From the NCBI RefSeq assembly GCF_023375815.1, contig NZ_CP067412.1:5518001-5582000 (forward strand): a stretch of 64,000 nt of DNA, written 5' to 3'. The notes under the pieces were generated by a model. It worked only from the letters and a program-made list of their open reading frames with translations. It ran no database searches and was not told where the DNA came from. The stretch is from Pseudomonas sp. HS6. GTDB lineage: Bacteria; Pseudomonadota; Gammaproteobacteria; Pseudomonadales; Pseudomonadaceae. A program made the position numbers and the translations under genes. Of this stretch, positions 44,905 through 52,925 are shown in pieces (positions within the stretch are counted from its first letter, which is position 1; the number at the start of each line of letters is the position of its first letter).

Positions 44905-45524
44905 CTCGCGGATTGATCGCTGTGTGTCTGGCCCTGTTTGCGTTCGGCGCATCTGCCGAGGTCTTCACTTATGTCGATTCGCAGGGCAATCGGGTCTACA
45001 CCGATCAACCGCGCGGCAATGCCAAGCGCGTGCCGCTGGCCACCAGCAACCGAATGGCTTCCAACCCGACCGGGGCGACGCCCATCACCACGGCTAAAAA
45101 ATCACCGGAACAACCGCTGTTCCGCTACGACATGCTGCGGGTGCTGGTTCCCGAACCGGACGCCACCATTCGCAGCAGCGCCGGCGAATTGATCGTCAGC
45201 ATCACCAGCGAACCGGGGCTGCAAAAAGGTCATCGCTATCGCCTGCTGCTGGACGGCCAGGCCACCGGCGAGCCCGGCCTTAGCCCGGTGTTCCCGCTGA
45301 GCAATATCGACCGCGGCAGTCATAACCTGTCGGTGGAGATTCTCGACGCACAGGATCGTATCGTCGAGCGCACCGCCAATCAGCCGTTCCACATGCAGCG
45401 CATCTCGCTGGCACAGAAACGCCAGGTCAAACCTTGCTCCACTGACGACTACGGCGTCCGCCCCGAATGCCCGCTGAAAGACAAACCCGTCGAACCGAAA
45501 AATCCCTTCCTGCGTTTCTTCTAA
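44901..45524 (+). CDS. DUF4124 periplasmic protein, tandem paralog
   Basis: The 207-residue protein has a signal peptide (1-19), DUF4124 (EVFTYVDSQGNRVYTDQPRG), an Ig-like region (about 75-170) and a basic C-terminal tail with two cysteines (KPCSTDDYGVRPECPLKDKP). It is translationally coupled to the preceding gene, from which it probably arose by duplication. It lies directly before the ntrBC promoter. The function is unknown; an envelope location is expected. Confidence 0.83.
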   Translation: MTRGLIAVCLALFAFGASAEVFTYVDSQGNRVYTDQPRGNAKRVPLATSNRMASNPTGATPITTAKKSPEQPLFRYDMLRVLVPEPDATIRSSAGELIVSITSEPGLQKGHRYRLLLDGQATGEPGLSPVFPLSNIDRGSHNLSVEILDAQDRIVERTANQPFHMQRISLAQKRQVKPCSTDDYGVRPECPLKDKPVEPKNPFLRFF

Positions 45525-45538
45525 CGCCGTTCAGCTTT

Positions 45539-45598
45539 GCGCACTATATTGGTGCAACAGTCTGCACCGTACCCACATTGCAACCCATTTTGGTTCGA
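45539..45598 (+). promoter_or_regulatory. Two NtrC-like sites upstream of ntrB
   Basis: Site 1, TGCGCACTATATTGGTGCA (45539-45556 region), closely matches the NtrC consensus TGCACTATTTTGGTGCA with one inserted dinucleotide. Site 2, TGCAACCCATTTTGGTTCG (45579-45598), is a weaker second copy about 40 bases downstream. Paired sites 85-140 bases before a -24/-12 element are typical NtrC enhancers. Confidence 0.65.
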
Positions 45599-45682
45599 AA
45601 GTACCCGACAGGGTCGGCGGATCGCCACGCAAACGAGCGTCAAACGCCCGTTTCAGGGGTCGAACGCTTCTTTTCGGAGCCT

Positions 45683-45697
45683 TGGTTTGGTTTTTGC
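45683..45697 (+). promoter_or_regulatory. Candidate sigma54 promoter of ntrBC
   Basis: TGGTTTGGTTTTTGC has the invariant GG and GC with exact spacing; the -24 element is degenerate after the GG. It lies 59 bases before the ntrB ATG and downstream of two NtrC-like sites, suggesting autoactivation of ntrBC. Confidence 0.6.
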
Positions 45698-45755
45698 ATT
45701 TTCCTGATATCGGCGCTTGGTTCCTTGCGCACGCCTTGCTCCAAAAGAGGTCCTG

Positions 45756-46841
45756 ATGACCATAAGCGACGCACTCCACCGTTTGCTGCTCGACAACCTG
45801 ACCACCGCCACCATCTTGCTCGATGCCGAATTGCGCCTCGAGTACATGAACCCGGCGGCGGAGATGCTGCTGGCCATCAGCGGTCAGCGCAGCCATGGCC
45901 AGTTCATCAGCGAGCTGTTCACCGAGTCCACCGAGGCGCTCAATTCGTTGCGCCAGGCGGTGGAACAGGCGCACCCGTTCACCAAGCGCGAAGCGATGCT
46001 CACCGCCCTCACCGGCCAGACCCTGACCGTGGACTACGCGGTGACGCCGATCCTCAGCAACGGCGCGACCCTGCTGTTGCTGGAGGTTCACCCTCGCGAC
46101 CGCCTGCTGCGGATCACCAAGGAGGAGGCGCAGCTGTCCAAGCAGGAAACCAGCAAGATGCTGGTGCGCGGCCTCGCCCACGAGATCAAGAACCCGCTGG
46201 GCGGTATTCGTGGCGCCGCGCAATTGCTGGCCCGGCAGCTGCCGGAAGACAGCCTGCGCGACTACACCAACGTGATCATTGAAGAGGCCGACCGCCTGCG
46301 CAATCTGGTCGACCGCATGCTCGGCTCGAACAAATTGCCGTCGCTGGCGTTGTGCAACGTCCACGAAGTGCTGGAGCGCGTCTGCCAACTGGTCGAGGCC
46401 GAAAGCCAGGGCTGCATCACGCTGGTGCGCGATTACGATCCGAGCATTCCCGACGTGTTGATTGACCGCGAGCAGATGATTCAGGCGGTGTTGAACATCG
46501 TCCGCAATGCGATGCAGGCAATCAGCAGCCAGAACGAGTTGCGCCTGGGCCGCATCAGCCTGCGTACCCGCGCGATGCGCCAGTTCACCATCGGCCATAT
46601 CCGCCATCGCCTGGTGACCAAGATCGAGATCATCGACAACGGCCCGGGGATCCCGGCGGAACTCCAGGAAACCATTTTCTTTCCCATGGTCAGCGGCCGT
46701 CCGGACGGTACCGGGCTGGGCTTGGCCATTACCCAGAACATCATCAGCCAGCACCAGGGCCTGATCGAGTGTGACAGCCATCCAGGCCACACCACCTTCT
46801 CGATCTTTCTGCCACTGGAACAAGGAGCCACATCGACATGA
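45756..46841 (+). CDS. glnL: Nitrogen regulation sensor kinase NtrB
   Basis: The 361-residue soluble kinase has a PAS domain (about 8-110), HisKA box RGLAHEIKNPLGGIRGAAQL with His near residue 142, an N-box (QAVLNIVRNAMQAI) and G-boxes (DNGPGIP, GTGLGLAITQNI). With PII it phosphorylates or dephosphorylates NtrC according to nitrogen status. The ATG at 45756 follows AGAGG and matches family starts; the longer frame upstream overlaps the promoter. Its stop overlaps the ntrC start by 4 bases. Confidence 0.95.
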   Translation: MTISDALHRLLLDNLTTATILLDAELRLEYMNPAAEMLLAISGQRSHGQFISELFTESTEALNSLRQAVEQAHPFTKREAMLTALTGQTLTVDYAVTPILSNGATLLLLEVHPRDRLLRITKEEAQLSKQETSKMLVRGLAHEIKNPLGGIRGAAQLLARQLPEDSLRDYTNVIIEEADRLRNLVDRMLGSNKLPSLALCNVHEVLERVCQLVEAESQGCITLVRDYDPSIPDVLIDREQMIQAVLNIVRNAMQAISSQNELRLGRISLRTRAMRQFTIGHIRHRLVTKIEIIDNGPGIPAELQETIFFPMVSGRPDGTGLGLAITQNIISQHQGLIECDSHPGHTTFSIFLPLEQGATST

Positions 46842-48274
46842 GCCGTAGTGAAACCGTGTGGATCGTCGATGACGACCGTTCTATCCGTTGGGTCCTGGAA
46901 AAAGCCCTGCAACAGGAAGGCATGACCACCCAGAGCTTCGACAGTGCCGATGGCGTGATGAGCCGCCTGGCGCGCCAGCAGCCGGACGTGATCATCTCCG
47001 ACATCCGCATGCCGGGTGCCAGCGGTCTGGACCTTCTGGCGCGGATTCGCGAGCAACACCCACGACTGCCGGTCATCATCATGACCGCTCACTCCGATCT
47101 GGACAGCGCTGTCGCCTCGTATCAGGGCGGCGCCTTCGAGTACCTGCCAAAACCGTTCGATGTCGACGAAGCGGTGTCGCTGGTCAAACGTGCCAATCAG
47201 CACGCCCAGGAACAACAGGGCCTGGAAGTCGCGCCGACCCTGACCCGCACCCCGGAAATCATCGGCGAAGCGCCGGCGATGCAGGAAGTGTTTCGCGCCA
47301 TCGGGCGATTGAGCCACTCCAACATCACCGTGCTGATCAACGGCGAGTCGGGCACCGGTAAAGAACTGGTGGCTCACGCCCTGCACCGCCACAGCCCGCG
47401 TGCGGCCTCGCCGTTCATCGCGCTGAACATGGCGGCGATCCCGAAGGACTTGATGGAATCCGAGCTGTTCGGCCACGAGAAAGGCGCCTTCACCGGCGCG
47501 GCCAACCTGCGTCGCGGCCGTTTCGAACAGGCTGACGGCGGCACGCTGTTCCTCGATGAAATCGGCGACATGCCGGCAGACACCCAGACCCGACTGCTGC
47601 GGGTGCTGGCCGATGGCGAGTTCTATCGCGTTGGCGGGCACGTGCCGGTCAAGGTCGATGTACGGATCATCGCCGCGACTCACCAGAACCTGGAAACCCT
47701 CGTTCACGCCGGGAAATTCCGTGAGGACTTGTTCCACCGCCTCAACGTGATTCGCATCCACATCCCGCGCCTGTCGGACCGTCGCGAAGACATCCCGACC
47801 CTGGCCAAGCACTTCCTCAGCCGCGCCGCACAAGAGCTCGCAGTCGAGCCGAAGCTGCTGAAAAGCGAGACCGAGGAATACCTGAAAAACCTGCCATGGC
47901 CGGGCAACGTGCGTCAGCTGGAAAACACCTGTCGCTGGATCACGGTGATGGCGTCCGGGCGCGAGGTGCACATCAGCGACCTGCCGCCGGAACTGTTGAG
48001 CCTGCCGCAGGACTCGGCGCCGGTGACCAACTGGGAACAGGCCCTGCGTCAGTGGGCCGATCAGGCCTTGGCACGCGGTCAGTCGAGCCTGCTCGACAGC
48101 GCGGTGCCGGCGTTCGAGCGGATCATGATCGAGACCGCGCTGAAGCACACTGCCGGGCGTCGTCGTGACGCTGCGGTGCTGTTGGGCTGGGGCCGGAACA
48201 CCCTGACCCGCAAGATCAAGGAACTGGGGATGAAGGTTGATGGCGGGGATGATGATGAGGGTGATGAAGGCTAA
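46838..48274 (+). CDS. glnG: Nitrogen regulation response regulator NtrC
   Basis: The 478-residue sigma54 activator has a receiver domain (1-120) with phospho-Asp near residue 55 (IISDIRMPG), an AAA+ domain with Walker A GESGTGKE and sigma54-contact loop GAFTGA (about 140-380), and a C-terminal Fis-type HTH (RRDAAVLLGWGRNTLTRKIK). It is translationally coupled to ntrB. Likely targets in the window are glnA, ntrB itself and the nrsZ-like RNA just downstream. Confidence 0.96.
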   Translation: MSRSETVWIVDDDRSIRWVLEKALQQEGMTTQSFDSADGVMSRLARQQPDVIISDIRMPGASGLDLLARIREQHPRLPVIIMTAHSDLDSAVASYQGGAFEYLPKPFDVDEAVSLVKRANQHAQEQQGLEVAPTLTRTPEIIGEAPAMQEVFRAIGRLSHSNITVLINGESGTGKELVAHALHRHSPRAASPFIALNMAAIPKDLMESELFGHEKGAFTGAANLRRGRFEQADGGTLFLDEIGDMPADTQTRLLRVLADGEFYRVGGHVPVKVDVRIIAATHQNLETLVHAGKFREDLFHRLNVIRIHIPRLSDRREDIPTLAKHFLSRAAQELAVEPKLLKSETEEYLKNLPWPGNVRQLENTCRWITVMASGREVHISDLPPELLSLPQDSAPVTNWEQALRQWADQALARGQSSLLDSAVPAFERIMIETALKHTAGRRRDAAVLLGWGRNTLTRKIKELGMKVDGGDDDEGDEG

Positions 48275-48314
48275 AACCTCGTTTGCTTGATTCTCTTGCT
48301 GGACTCACGATCCC

Positions 48315-48492
48315 TCCCCCTCACCCCAGCCCTCCCGAAACGTCGGACCGCCCCCAAGGGGGCGAGGGGAAAGGGAGCAGATCTCGGTTGAATTCAGACC
48401 TGAGTTCAACTCGATATTTCACGTCGGCGTAGCTTGAACAAACTTCTCGGTCAGTCCCCTCTCCCTCTGGGAGAGGGCTAGGGTGAGGGGGC
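48315..48492. repeat. MITE-like element with CCCTCACCC termini, copy C
   Basis: The left end is CCCCCTCACCCCAGCCCTC, the right end GAGAGGGCTAGGGTGAGGGG, about 178 bases. It shares CCCGAAACGTCGGACCGCCC with copy B and the GACCTGAGTTCAACTCGATA-type interior with copy A. It lies just past the ntrC stop. Confidence 0.75.
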
Positions 48493-48636
48493 AATTCCGG
48501 ACCCGCCCACTAACCCCGCCACACCGCCGACCCGCCACGGGTGCACCACGACAAGGCACCAAGACCCGTAATCGCGCACAGCGCCACCCTTGCCTACTCC
48601 GTCGAATCCGCTGAAAAACCCAAATCCAGATTGCAC

Positions 48637-48659
48637 AAAAGCCCCGTATTACGGGGCTT
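48637..48659 (+). terminator. Hairpin between ntrC and the nrsZ promoter
   Basis: AAGCCCCGT-ATT-ACGGGGCTT is a perfect stem. It may end read-through from ntrC before the sRNA promoter; only a short T-tract follows. Confidence 0.5.
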
Positions 48660-48701
48660 CCGTCATTGCTTCAGGCTTTTTTGTTTCAAAACGATAAAAA
48701 C

Positions 48702-48717
48702 TGGCACGCCCCCTGCA
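48702..48717 (+). promoter_or_regulatory. Sigma54 promoter of the nrsZ-like sRNA
   Basis: TGGCACGCCCCCTGCA is a near-consensus -24/-12 element (TGGCACG-N4-TTGCA). No protein-coding gene on this strand begins within 650 bases, so it should drive a non-coding RNA starting at about 48728. GTGCACCACGACAAGGCACC at 48540-48560 is a possible NtrC enhancer. Confidence 0.85.
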
Positions 48718-48727
48718 ATAACTCAGT

Positions 48728-48938
48728 CAGGTGATTCGTTTCACCAACCCTTTCGGGGGCCTTGGTACAGGCAGGCCGGGGATTCCCCTCTTTACACCGG
48801 ACTCGATGAGTCCACCCTTTTGGGGCCCTTGATACAGGCAGGTCAGGGGTTCCTTCTTTACACCGGCTCAGTACGCGATGCGATGAGCCCGCCCGTTTCG
48901 GGAACCTTGGTACAGGCAGGCCGGGGATTCCCTCTTTT
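48728..48938 (+). ncRNA. nrsZ: NrsZ-like nitrogen-regulated sRNA with three tandem units
   Basis: Downstream of the sigma54 promoter, three imperfect direct repeats each contain TACAGGCAGG (48766, 48833 and 48911) followed by CCGGGGATTCCC-type hairpins and CTCTTTACACCGG. The third ends in GGGGATTCCCTCTTTT, which can act as the terminator. NrsZ of P. aeruginosa lies in the same place after ntrC, is NtrC/RpoN dependent, is processed from a repeated precursor and affects swarming. The match here rests on location, promoter and repeat structure. No start or stop signals for a protein fit. The exact ends are estimated. Confidence 0.78.
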
Positions 48939-49377
48939 ATTGCTCCCGGAGATGGATCTCCAGCCGCCAGCGGCCATCGACCTGGCTGCCGGCCCACTCC
49001 CCTTGCAGCGGTCGCGCTGCCACCAGCGTCAGCAACAAGCCCCCATCACTCAATCGCGTCCGCCAGTTCACGTCCTTGCCGTTGAGCTTGAGCTGGCCCT
49101 TCTGCGCCTTACCCTCGGCCTCGAACAACAGCGCAACGCTGCCATCGACGATCTCGCCGTGCAGCTTCGGCTCGTTGTTGAACCAGACCGCCAGACCGCC
49201 ATCGATCACCTCGACCTGCTGCAAGACGCTCGGGTCAGGCGTGGTCAAACGGCCGATCATCATCCCGACCATCACACCGACGATCGCCAGCGACGCCATT
49301 ACCCGCAGGAATAGTTTCGAACGCGGGTCTGCTTGCGGCGTAGAATGCGCGTCATCTTTACCTTCGGAGCCGTGCAT
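48937..49377 (-). CDS. Hypothetical protein with one membrane helix
   Basis: The 146-residue protein has a short cytosolic N-terminus, one membrane helix (VMASLAIVGVMVGMMIGRL, about residues 26-44) and a periplasmic beta-rich domain (about 50-146). I do not recognise the family. The first ATG gives MHGSEGKDDAHS with AAGGA upstream. This ATG overlaps the divergent trmL ATG by two bases, so each gene's promoter must lie inside the other. Its 3' end abuts the nrsZ-like terminator. Confidence 0.75.
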   Translation of the reverse strand: MHGSEGKDDAHSTPQADPRSKLFLRVMASLAIVGVMVGMMIGRLTTPDPSVLQQVEVIDGGLAVWFNNEPKLHGEIVDGSVALLFEAEGKAQKGQLKLNGKDVNWRTRLSDGGLLLTLVAARPLQGEWAGSQVDGRWRLEIHLREQ

Positions 49378-49831
49378 GTTTCACGTCATCCTTTTTCAAC
49401 CGGAAATTCCACCGAACACCGGTAACGTTATCAGGCTGTGCGCCAACAGCGGCTGCCACCTGCATTTGATCGAACCGCTGGGCTTCGAGATGGACGACAA
49501 GCGTCTGCGTCGCGCCGGTCTCGACTACCACGAGTATGCCACTCTGCAACGCCATGCCGACCTGGCCAGTTGCCTGGAAAGCCTCGGCCACCCACGGCTG
49601 TTCGCCTTCACCACCAAGGGTTCGCGACCGTTTCACGATGCCGCGTTCGTCCCCGGCGATGCCTTCATTTTCGGCCCGGAAAGTCGTGGCCTGCCGCCTG
49701 AAGTGCTGGATGCCCTACCCGCCGAACAGCGCCTGCGCCTGCCGATGCGCGAAGGTTGCCGCAGCCTGAACCTGTCCAACACCGTAGCGGTGGCCGTGTA
49801 CGAAGCGTGGCGGCAAAACGACTTCAAGTAA
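49376..49831 (+). CDS. trmL: tRNA (cytidine/uridine-2'-O-)-methyltransferase TrmL
   Basis: The 151-residue SPOUT methyltransferase has NTGNVIRLCANSGCHLHLIE (about residues 14-33), FGPESRGLP (about 98-106) and the knot motif REGCRSLNLSNTVAVAVYEA (about 122-141). It methylates the wobble ribose of tRNA-Leu. GGAG precedes the ATG. It converges with secB across a shared terminator and starts divergently from the membrane protein gene. Confidence 0.95.
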   Translation: MFHVILFQPEIPPNTGNVIRLCANSGCHLHLIEPLGFEMDDKRLRRAGLDYHEYATLQRHADLASCLESLGHPRLFAFTTKGSRPFHDAAFVPGDAFIFGPESRGLPPEVLDALPAEQRLRLPMREGCRSLNLSNTVAVAVYEAWRQNDFK

Positions 49832-49850
49832 CGCCATTCGATCGCCCAAG

Positions 49851-49878
49851 AAAAAAGCGCCTGTAACGGCGCTTTTTT
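49851..49878. terminator. Bidirectional terminator between trmL and secB
   Basis: AAAAAAGCGCC-TGTAAC-GGCGCTTTTTT, symmetric with T-runs on both strands. Confidence 0.95.
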
Positions 49879-49896
49879 CGTTGTTGCATCGACCGC

Positions 49897-50382
49897 TTAC
49901 TGAACGGTCGGGGTCTCGCCGGCTTCCTGCATGCGCTGCAGCTCTTGCGCGTACAGGGCGTCGAAGTTCACCGGGGCCAGCATCAGGGCCGGGAACGAAC
50001 CACGGGTCACCAGGCTGTCCAGGGTTTCGCGAGCGTACGGGAACAGGATGTTCGGGCAGAACGCACCCAGGGTGTGGCTCATCGAAGCCGCGTCCAGGTT
50101 CTTGATCAGGAAGATACCGGCCTGTTGCACTTCAGCGATGAAGGCAACTTCTTCACCGTTTTTCACGGTGACGGACAGGGTCAGCACGACTTCGTAGAAA
50201 TCGCCTTCCAGCGCCTTCTGACGGGTGTTCAGATCCAGACCGACCGCCGGGTCCCACTGCTGGCGGAAGATCGCCGGGCTTTTCGGGGCTTCGAAGGACA
50301 GGTCGCGTACGTAGATGCGCTGCAAGGAGAATTGCGGTGCGGTTTCTTCTTCGCTGGCTGCAGTGTTCTGTTGGTCAGTCAT
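49897..50382 (-). CDS. secB: Protein-export chaperone SecB
   Basis: The 161-residue chaperone has the conserved [19 protein letters not shown] (about residues 18-36) and FPYAREXXDSL block ([19 protein letters not shown]). The tetramer keeps preproteins unfolded and delivers them to SecA. It is the last gene of a yibN-grxC-secB operon. Confidence 0.97.
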   Translation of the reverse strand: MTDQQNTAASEEETAPQFSLQRIYVRDLSFEAPKSPAIFRQQWDPAVGLDLNTRQKALEGDFYEVVLTLSVTVKNGEEVAFIAEVQQAGIFLIKNLDAASMSHTLGAFCPNILFPYARETLDSLVTRGSFPALMLAPVNFDALYAQELQRMQEAGETPTVQ

Positions 50383-50439
50383 CTCAGATCCTTTCTGATC
50401 TTGGGTCTTTTAGGGTTCTTGGTTTGCAGGTGCAGCAGT

Positions 50440-50694
50440 TCAGGCCTTGAGCAGCGCGTCGAGCTTGCCGGCGCGCTCCAGGGCAAACAAATCGTCACAT
50501 CCACCGACGTGAGTGTCGCCGATCCAGATCTGCGGCACGGACGTGCGTCCGGCCTTCTGGGCCATGGCGGCGCGCACTTGCGGCTTGCCATCGACCTTGA
50601 TCTCTTCGAAGTCCACGCCTTTGTTCGCGAGCAGGTACTTGGCGCGCGAGCAGTAAGGGCAGTAATCGCTGGAGTAGACGATGACTTCGCTCAT
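50440..50694 (-). CDS. grxC: Glutaredoxin 3
   Basis: The 84-residue glutaredoxin has active site CPYC (YSSDYCPYCSRAKYLL, residues about 7-22), the TVP-like SVPQIWIGDTHVGGCDDLFA block (about 53-72) that binds glutathione, and an extra cysteine there. It reduces protein and glutathione mixed disulfides in the cytosol. It lies directly after the rhodanese-like gene (1-base gap) and before secB. Confidence 0.95.
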   Translation of the reverse strand: MSEVIVYSSDYCPYCSRAKYLLANKGVDFEEIKVDGKPQVRAAMAQKAGRTSVPQIWIGDTHVGGCDDLFALERAGKLDALLKA

Positions 50695-50695
50695 G

Positions 50696-51109
50696 TCACT
50701 TCACCAGCGGCAGGTTGTCGCCTTTCCAGCTGGAAATCCCGCCGGACAGCTTGGCGGCGGTGAAGCCGGATTTCATCAGCTCGCGGGCGTGGGTGCCGGC
50801 AGTCTGGCCCAAGGCATCGACCAGAATGATGGTCTTGGCCTTGTGTTTTTCCAGCTCACCGATACGGGCGGCCAGTTTGTCCTGGGGAATGTTCACCGCG
50901 CCAACGATGTGACCGGCGGCGTAATCCTTGCTCGGACGGATGTCCACCACCACGCCGGCTTCCTTGTTGACCAGTGCGGTCAGCTCGCCCGTGCTCAGGC
51001 TTTTACCGCCGCCCTGCACCGTGTGCGCCAGCAGCAATGCCAGCAGTACGACGAAGATACCGACAAGAATGTAGTGGTTAGTGGCAAATTCAATCAGGTG
51101 AGCAACCAT
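50696..51109 (-). CDS. yibN: Membrane-anchored rhodanese-like protein YibN
   Basis: The 137-residue protein has an N-terminal membrane helix (YILVGIFVVLLALLLAHTV, about 12-30) and a rhodanese domain (about 40-135). The loop that carries the catalytic cysteine in active rhodaneses reads LVDALGQTAG and has none, as in E. coli YibN, so sulfur transfer by the standard mechanism is unlikely. The ATG at 51109 starts just before the helix; no strong ribosome binding site is visible. It is first in the yibN-grxC-secB operon and divergent from gpmI. Confidence 0.88.
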   Translation of the reverse strand: MVAHLIEFATNHYILVGIFVVLLALLLAHTVQGGGKSLSTGELTALVNKEAGVVVDIRPSKDYAAGHIVGAVNIPQDKLAARIGELEKHKAKTIILVDALGQTAGTHARELMKSGFTAAKLSGGISSWKGDNLPLVK

Positions 51110-51262
51110 CGAAGGAGGTTCCAGGGCGTTAAAATGTCGGCCAGTATACACAGCCACTATGGTCGGCCAAACCCCGTCCGGCGGTGACGCGGTCGGAACT
51201 TCGCTTTAAACTCCAACTCCCTTTTCCATCGCCCTCTTCTTTATTAGCCACGAGTGGATTCC

Positions 51263-52789
51263 ATGACTACCACGCCTAAACCTTTGGTCCTGATGATTCT
51301 CGACGGCTTCGGTCACAGCGACAGCCCCGAATCCAACGCCGTCTTTGCGGCCAAAAAGCCTGTGCTGGATCGCCTGTGGGCCACTGTGCCGAACGGCTTG
51401 ATCTCGGGCAGCGGCATGGATGTCGGCCTGCCGGACGGCCAGATGGGCAACTCCGAAGTCGGCCACATGAACCTCGGCGCCGGCCGCGTGGTGTATCAGG
51501 ACTTCACACGCGTGACCAAGTCGATCCGCGACGGCGAGTTCTTCGAGAACCCGACCATCTGCGCCGCCGTGGACAAAGCCGTGGCCGCCGGCAAGGCTGT
51601 GCATTTCATGGGCCTGCTGTCGGATGGCGGCGTTCACAGCCACCAGGATCACCTGATTGCCATGGCCGAACTGGCCTTCAAGCGTGGCGCCGAAAAAATC
51701 TACCTGCACGCCTTCCTCGACGGGCGCGACACGCCGCCGAAAAGCGCCGCTTCGTCGATCGAACTGCTCGACGCGAGCTTCCAGGCGCTCGGCAAGGGTC
51801 GTATCGCCAGCATCATCGGCCGCTACTTCGCCATGGACCGCGATAACCGCTGGGACCGTGTTTCCCAGGCCTACAACCTGATCGTCGACGGCAAGGGCGA
51901 ATTCAACGCCGCCACTGCTCAGGAAGGCCTGGAAGCCGCTTACGCCCGTGGCGAGAGCGACGAATTCGTCAAGGCCACCAGCATCGGTGAGCCGGTAAAA
52001 GTCGAAGACGGCGACGCCGTGGTGTTCATGAACTTCCGCGCCGACCGTGCCCGCGAACTCAGCCGCGTGTTTGTCGAAGACGGTTTCCAGGAATTCGAAC
52101 GCGCACGCCAGCCAAAAGTGCAGTACGTGGGCCTGACTCAATACGCCGCCAGCATCCCGGCCCCCGCAGCCTTTGCGCCGGGCAGCCTGGAAAACGTGCT
52201 CGGTGACTACCTGGCGAAAAACGGCAAGACCCAGCTGCGCATTGCCGAAACCGAGAAATACGCACACGTAACCTTTTTCTTCTCCGGCGGTCGCGAAGAA
52301 CCGTTCCCGGGCGAAGAGCGCATTCTGATCCCGTCGCCGAAAGTCGCCACGTATGACCTTCAGCCAGAGATGAGTGCACCAGAAGTCACCGACCGCATCG
52401 TCGATGCCATCGAACACCAGCGTTACGACGTGATCGTGGTCAACTACGCCAACGGCGACATGGTCGGCCACAGCGGTGTGTTCGACGCGGCGGTGAAAGC
52501 CGTTGAGTGCCTGGACACCTGCGTCGGCCGCATCGTCGAGGCACTGGAAAAGGTGGGCGGCGAAGCGCTGATCACCGCCGACCACGGCAACGTCGAGCAA
52601 ATGGCCGACGAAGCCACCGGCCAGGCGCACACCGCGCACACCACCGAGCCGGTGCCGTTCATTTATGTGGGCAAGCGTGACCTCAAGGTCCGTGCAGGCG
52701 GCGTGCTGGCGGACGTGGCACCGACCATGCTCAAGCTGCTGGGCCTGGAAAAACCGGCGGAAATGACGGGCACTTCGATTCTGGTCTGA
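51263..52789 (+). CDS. gpmI: 2,3-bisphosphoglycerate-independent phosphoglycerate mutase
   Basis: The 508-residue alkaline-phosphatase-superfamily enzyme has metal-binding DGFG near residue 14, catalytic serine in [14 protein letters not shown] (about residue 63) and C-terminal metal ligands [12 protein letters not shown] and [10 protein letters not shown]. It interconverts 3- and 2-phosphoglycerate using manganese. The ATG giving [17 protein letters not shown] is chosen; an upstream in-frame start adds three residues. A terminator follows. Confidence 0.97.
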   Translation: MTTTPKPLVLMILDGFGHSDSPESNAVFAAKKPVLDRLWATVPNGLISGSGMDVGLPDGQMGNSEVGHMNLGAGRVVYQDFTRVTKSIRDGEFFENPTICAAVDKAVAAGKAVHFMGLLSDGGVHSHQDHLIAMAELAFKRGAEKIYLHAFLDGRDTPPKSAASSIELLDASFQALGKGRIASIIGRYFAMDRDNRWDRVSQAYNLIVDGKGEFNAATAQEGLEAAYARGESDEFVKATSIGEPVKVEDGDAVVFMNFRADRARELSRVFVEDGFQEFERARQPKVQYVGLTQYAASIPAPAAFAPGSLENVLGDYLAKNGKTQLRIAETEKYAHVTFFFSGGREEPFPGEERILIPSPKVATYDLQPEMSAPEVTDRIVDAIEHQRYDVIVVNYANGDMVGHSGVFDAAVKAVECLDTCVGRIVEALEKVGGEALITADHGNVEQMADEATGQAHTAHTTEPVPFIYVGKRDLKVRAGGVLADVAPTMLKLLGLEKPAEMTGTSILV

Positions 52790-52834
52790 TATCAAAAGCG
52801 CCCTGTAATCAGCCTGAAACGGCTTTTTATGACG

Positions 52835-52871
52835 AACGCCTCAAAGCAGTTGGCTTTGAGGCGTTTTTTTT
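52835..52871 (+). terminator. Terminator of gpmI
   Basis: AACGCCTCAAAGC-AGTTG-GCTTTGAGGCGTT followed by TTTTTT; a 13-bp perfect stem. Confidence 0.95.
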
Positions 52872-52925
52872 GCAGCGTGGGGCGGGCATACTAGGCCGTC
52901 CCTTACCCTGGTGCCGCCCGCCTCT

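Noticed and set aside
48739..48938. Three spaced repeats as a CRISPR array
   Set aside because: Units are imperfect, unequal in spacing and follow a sigma54 promoter; no uniform spacers or cas genes are present.
50696..51109. Missing catalytic cysteine in the rhodanese domain as a novelty
   Set aside because: YibN proteins typically lack it, so this is a family trait.
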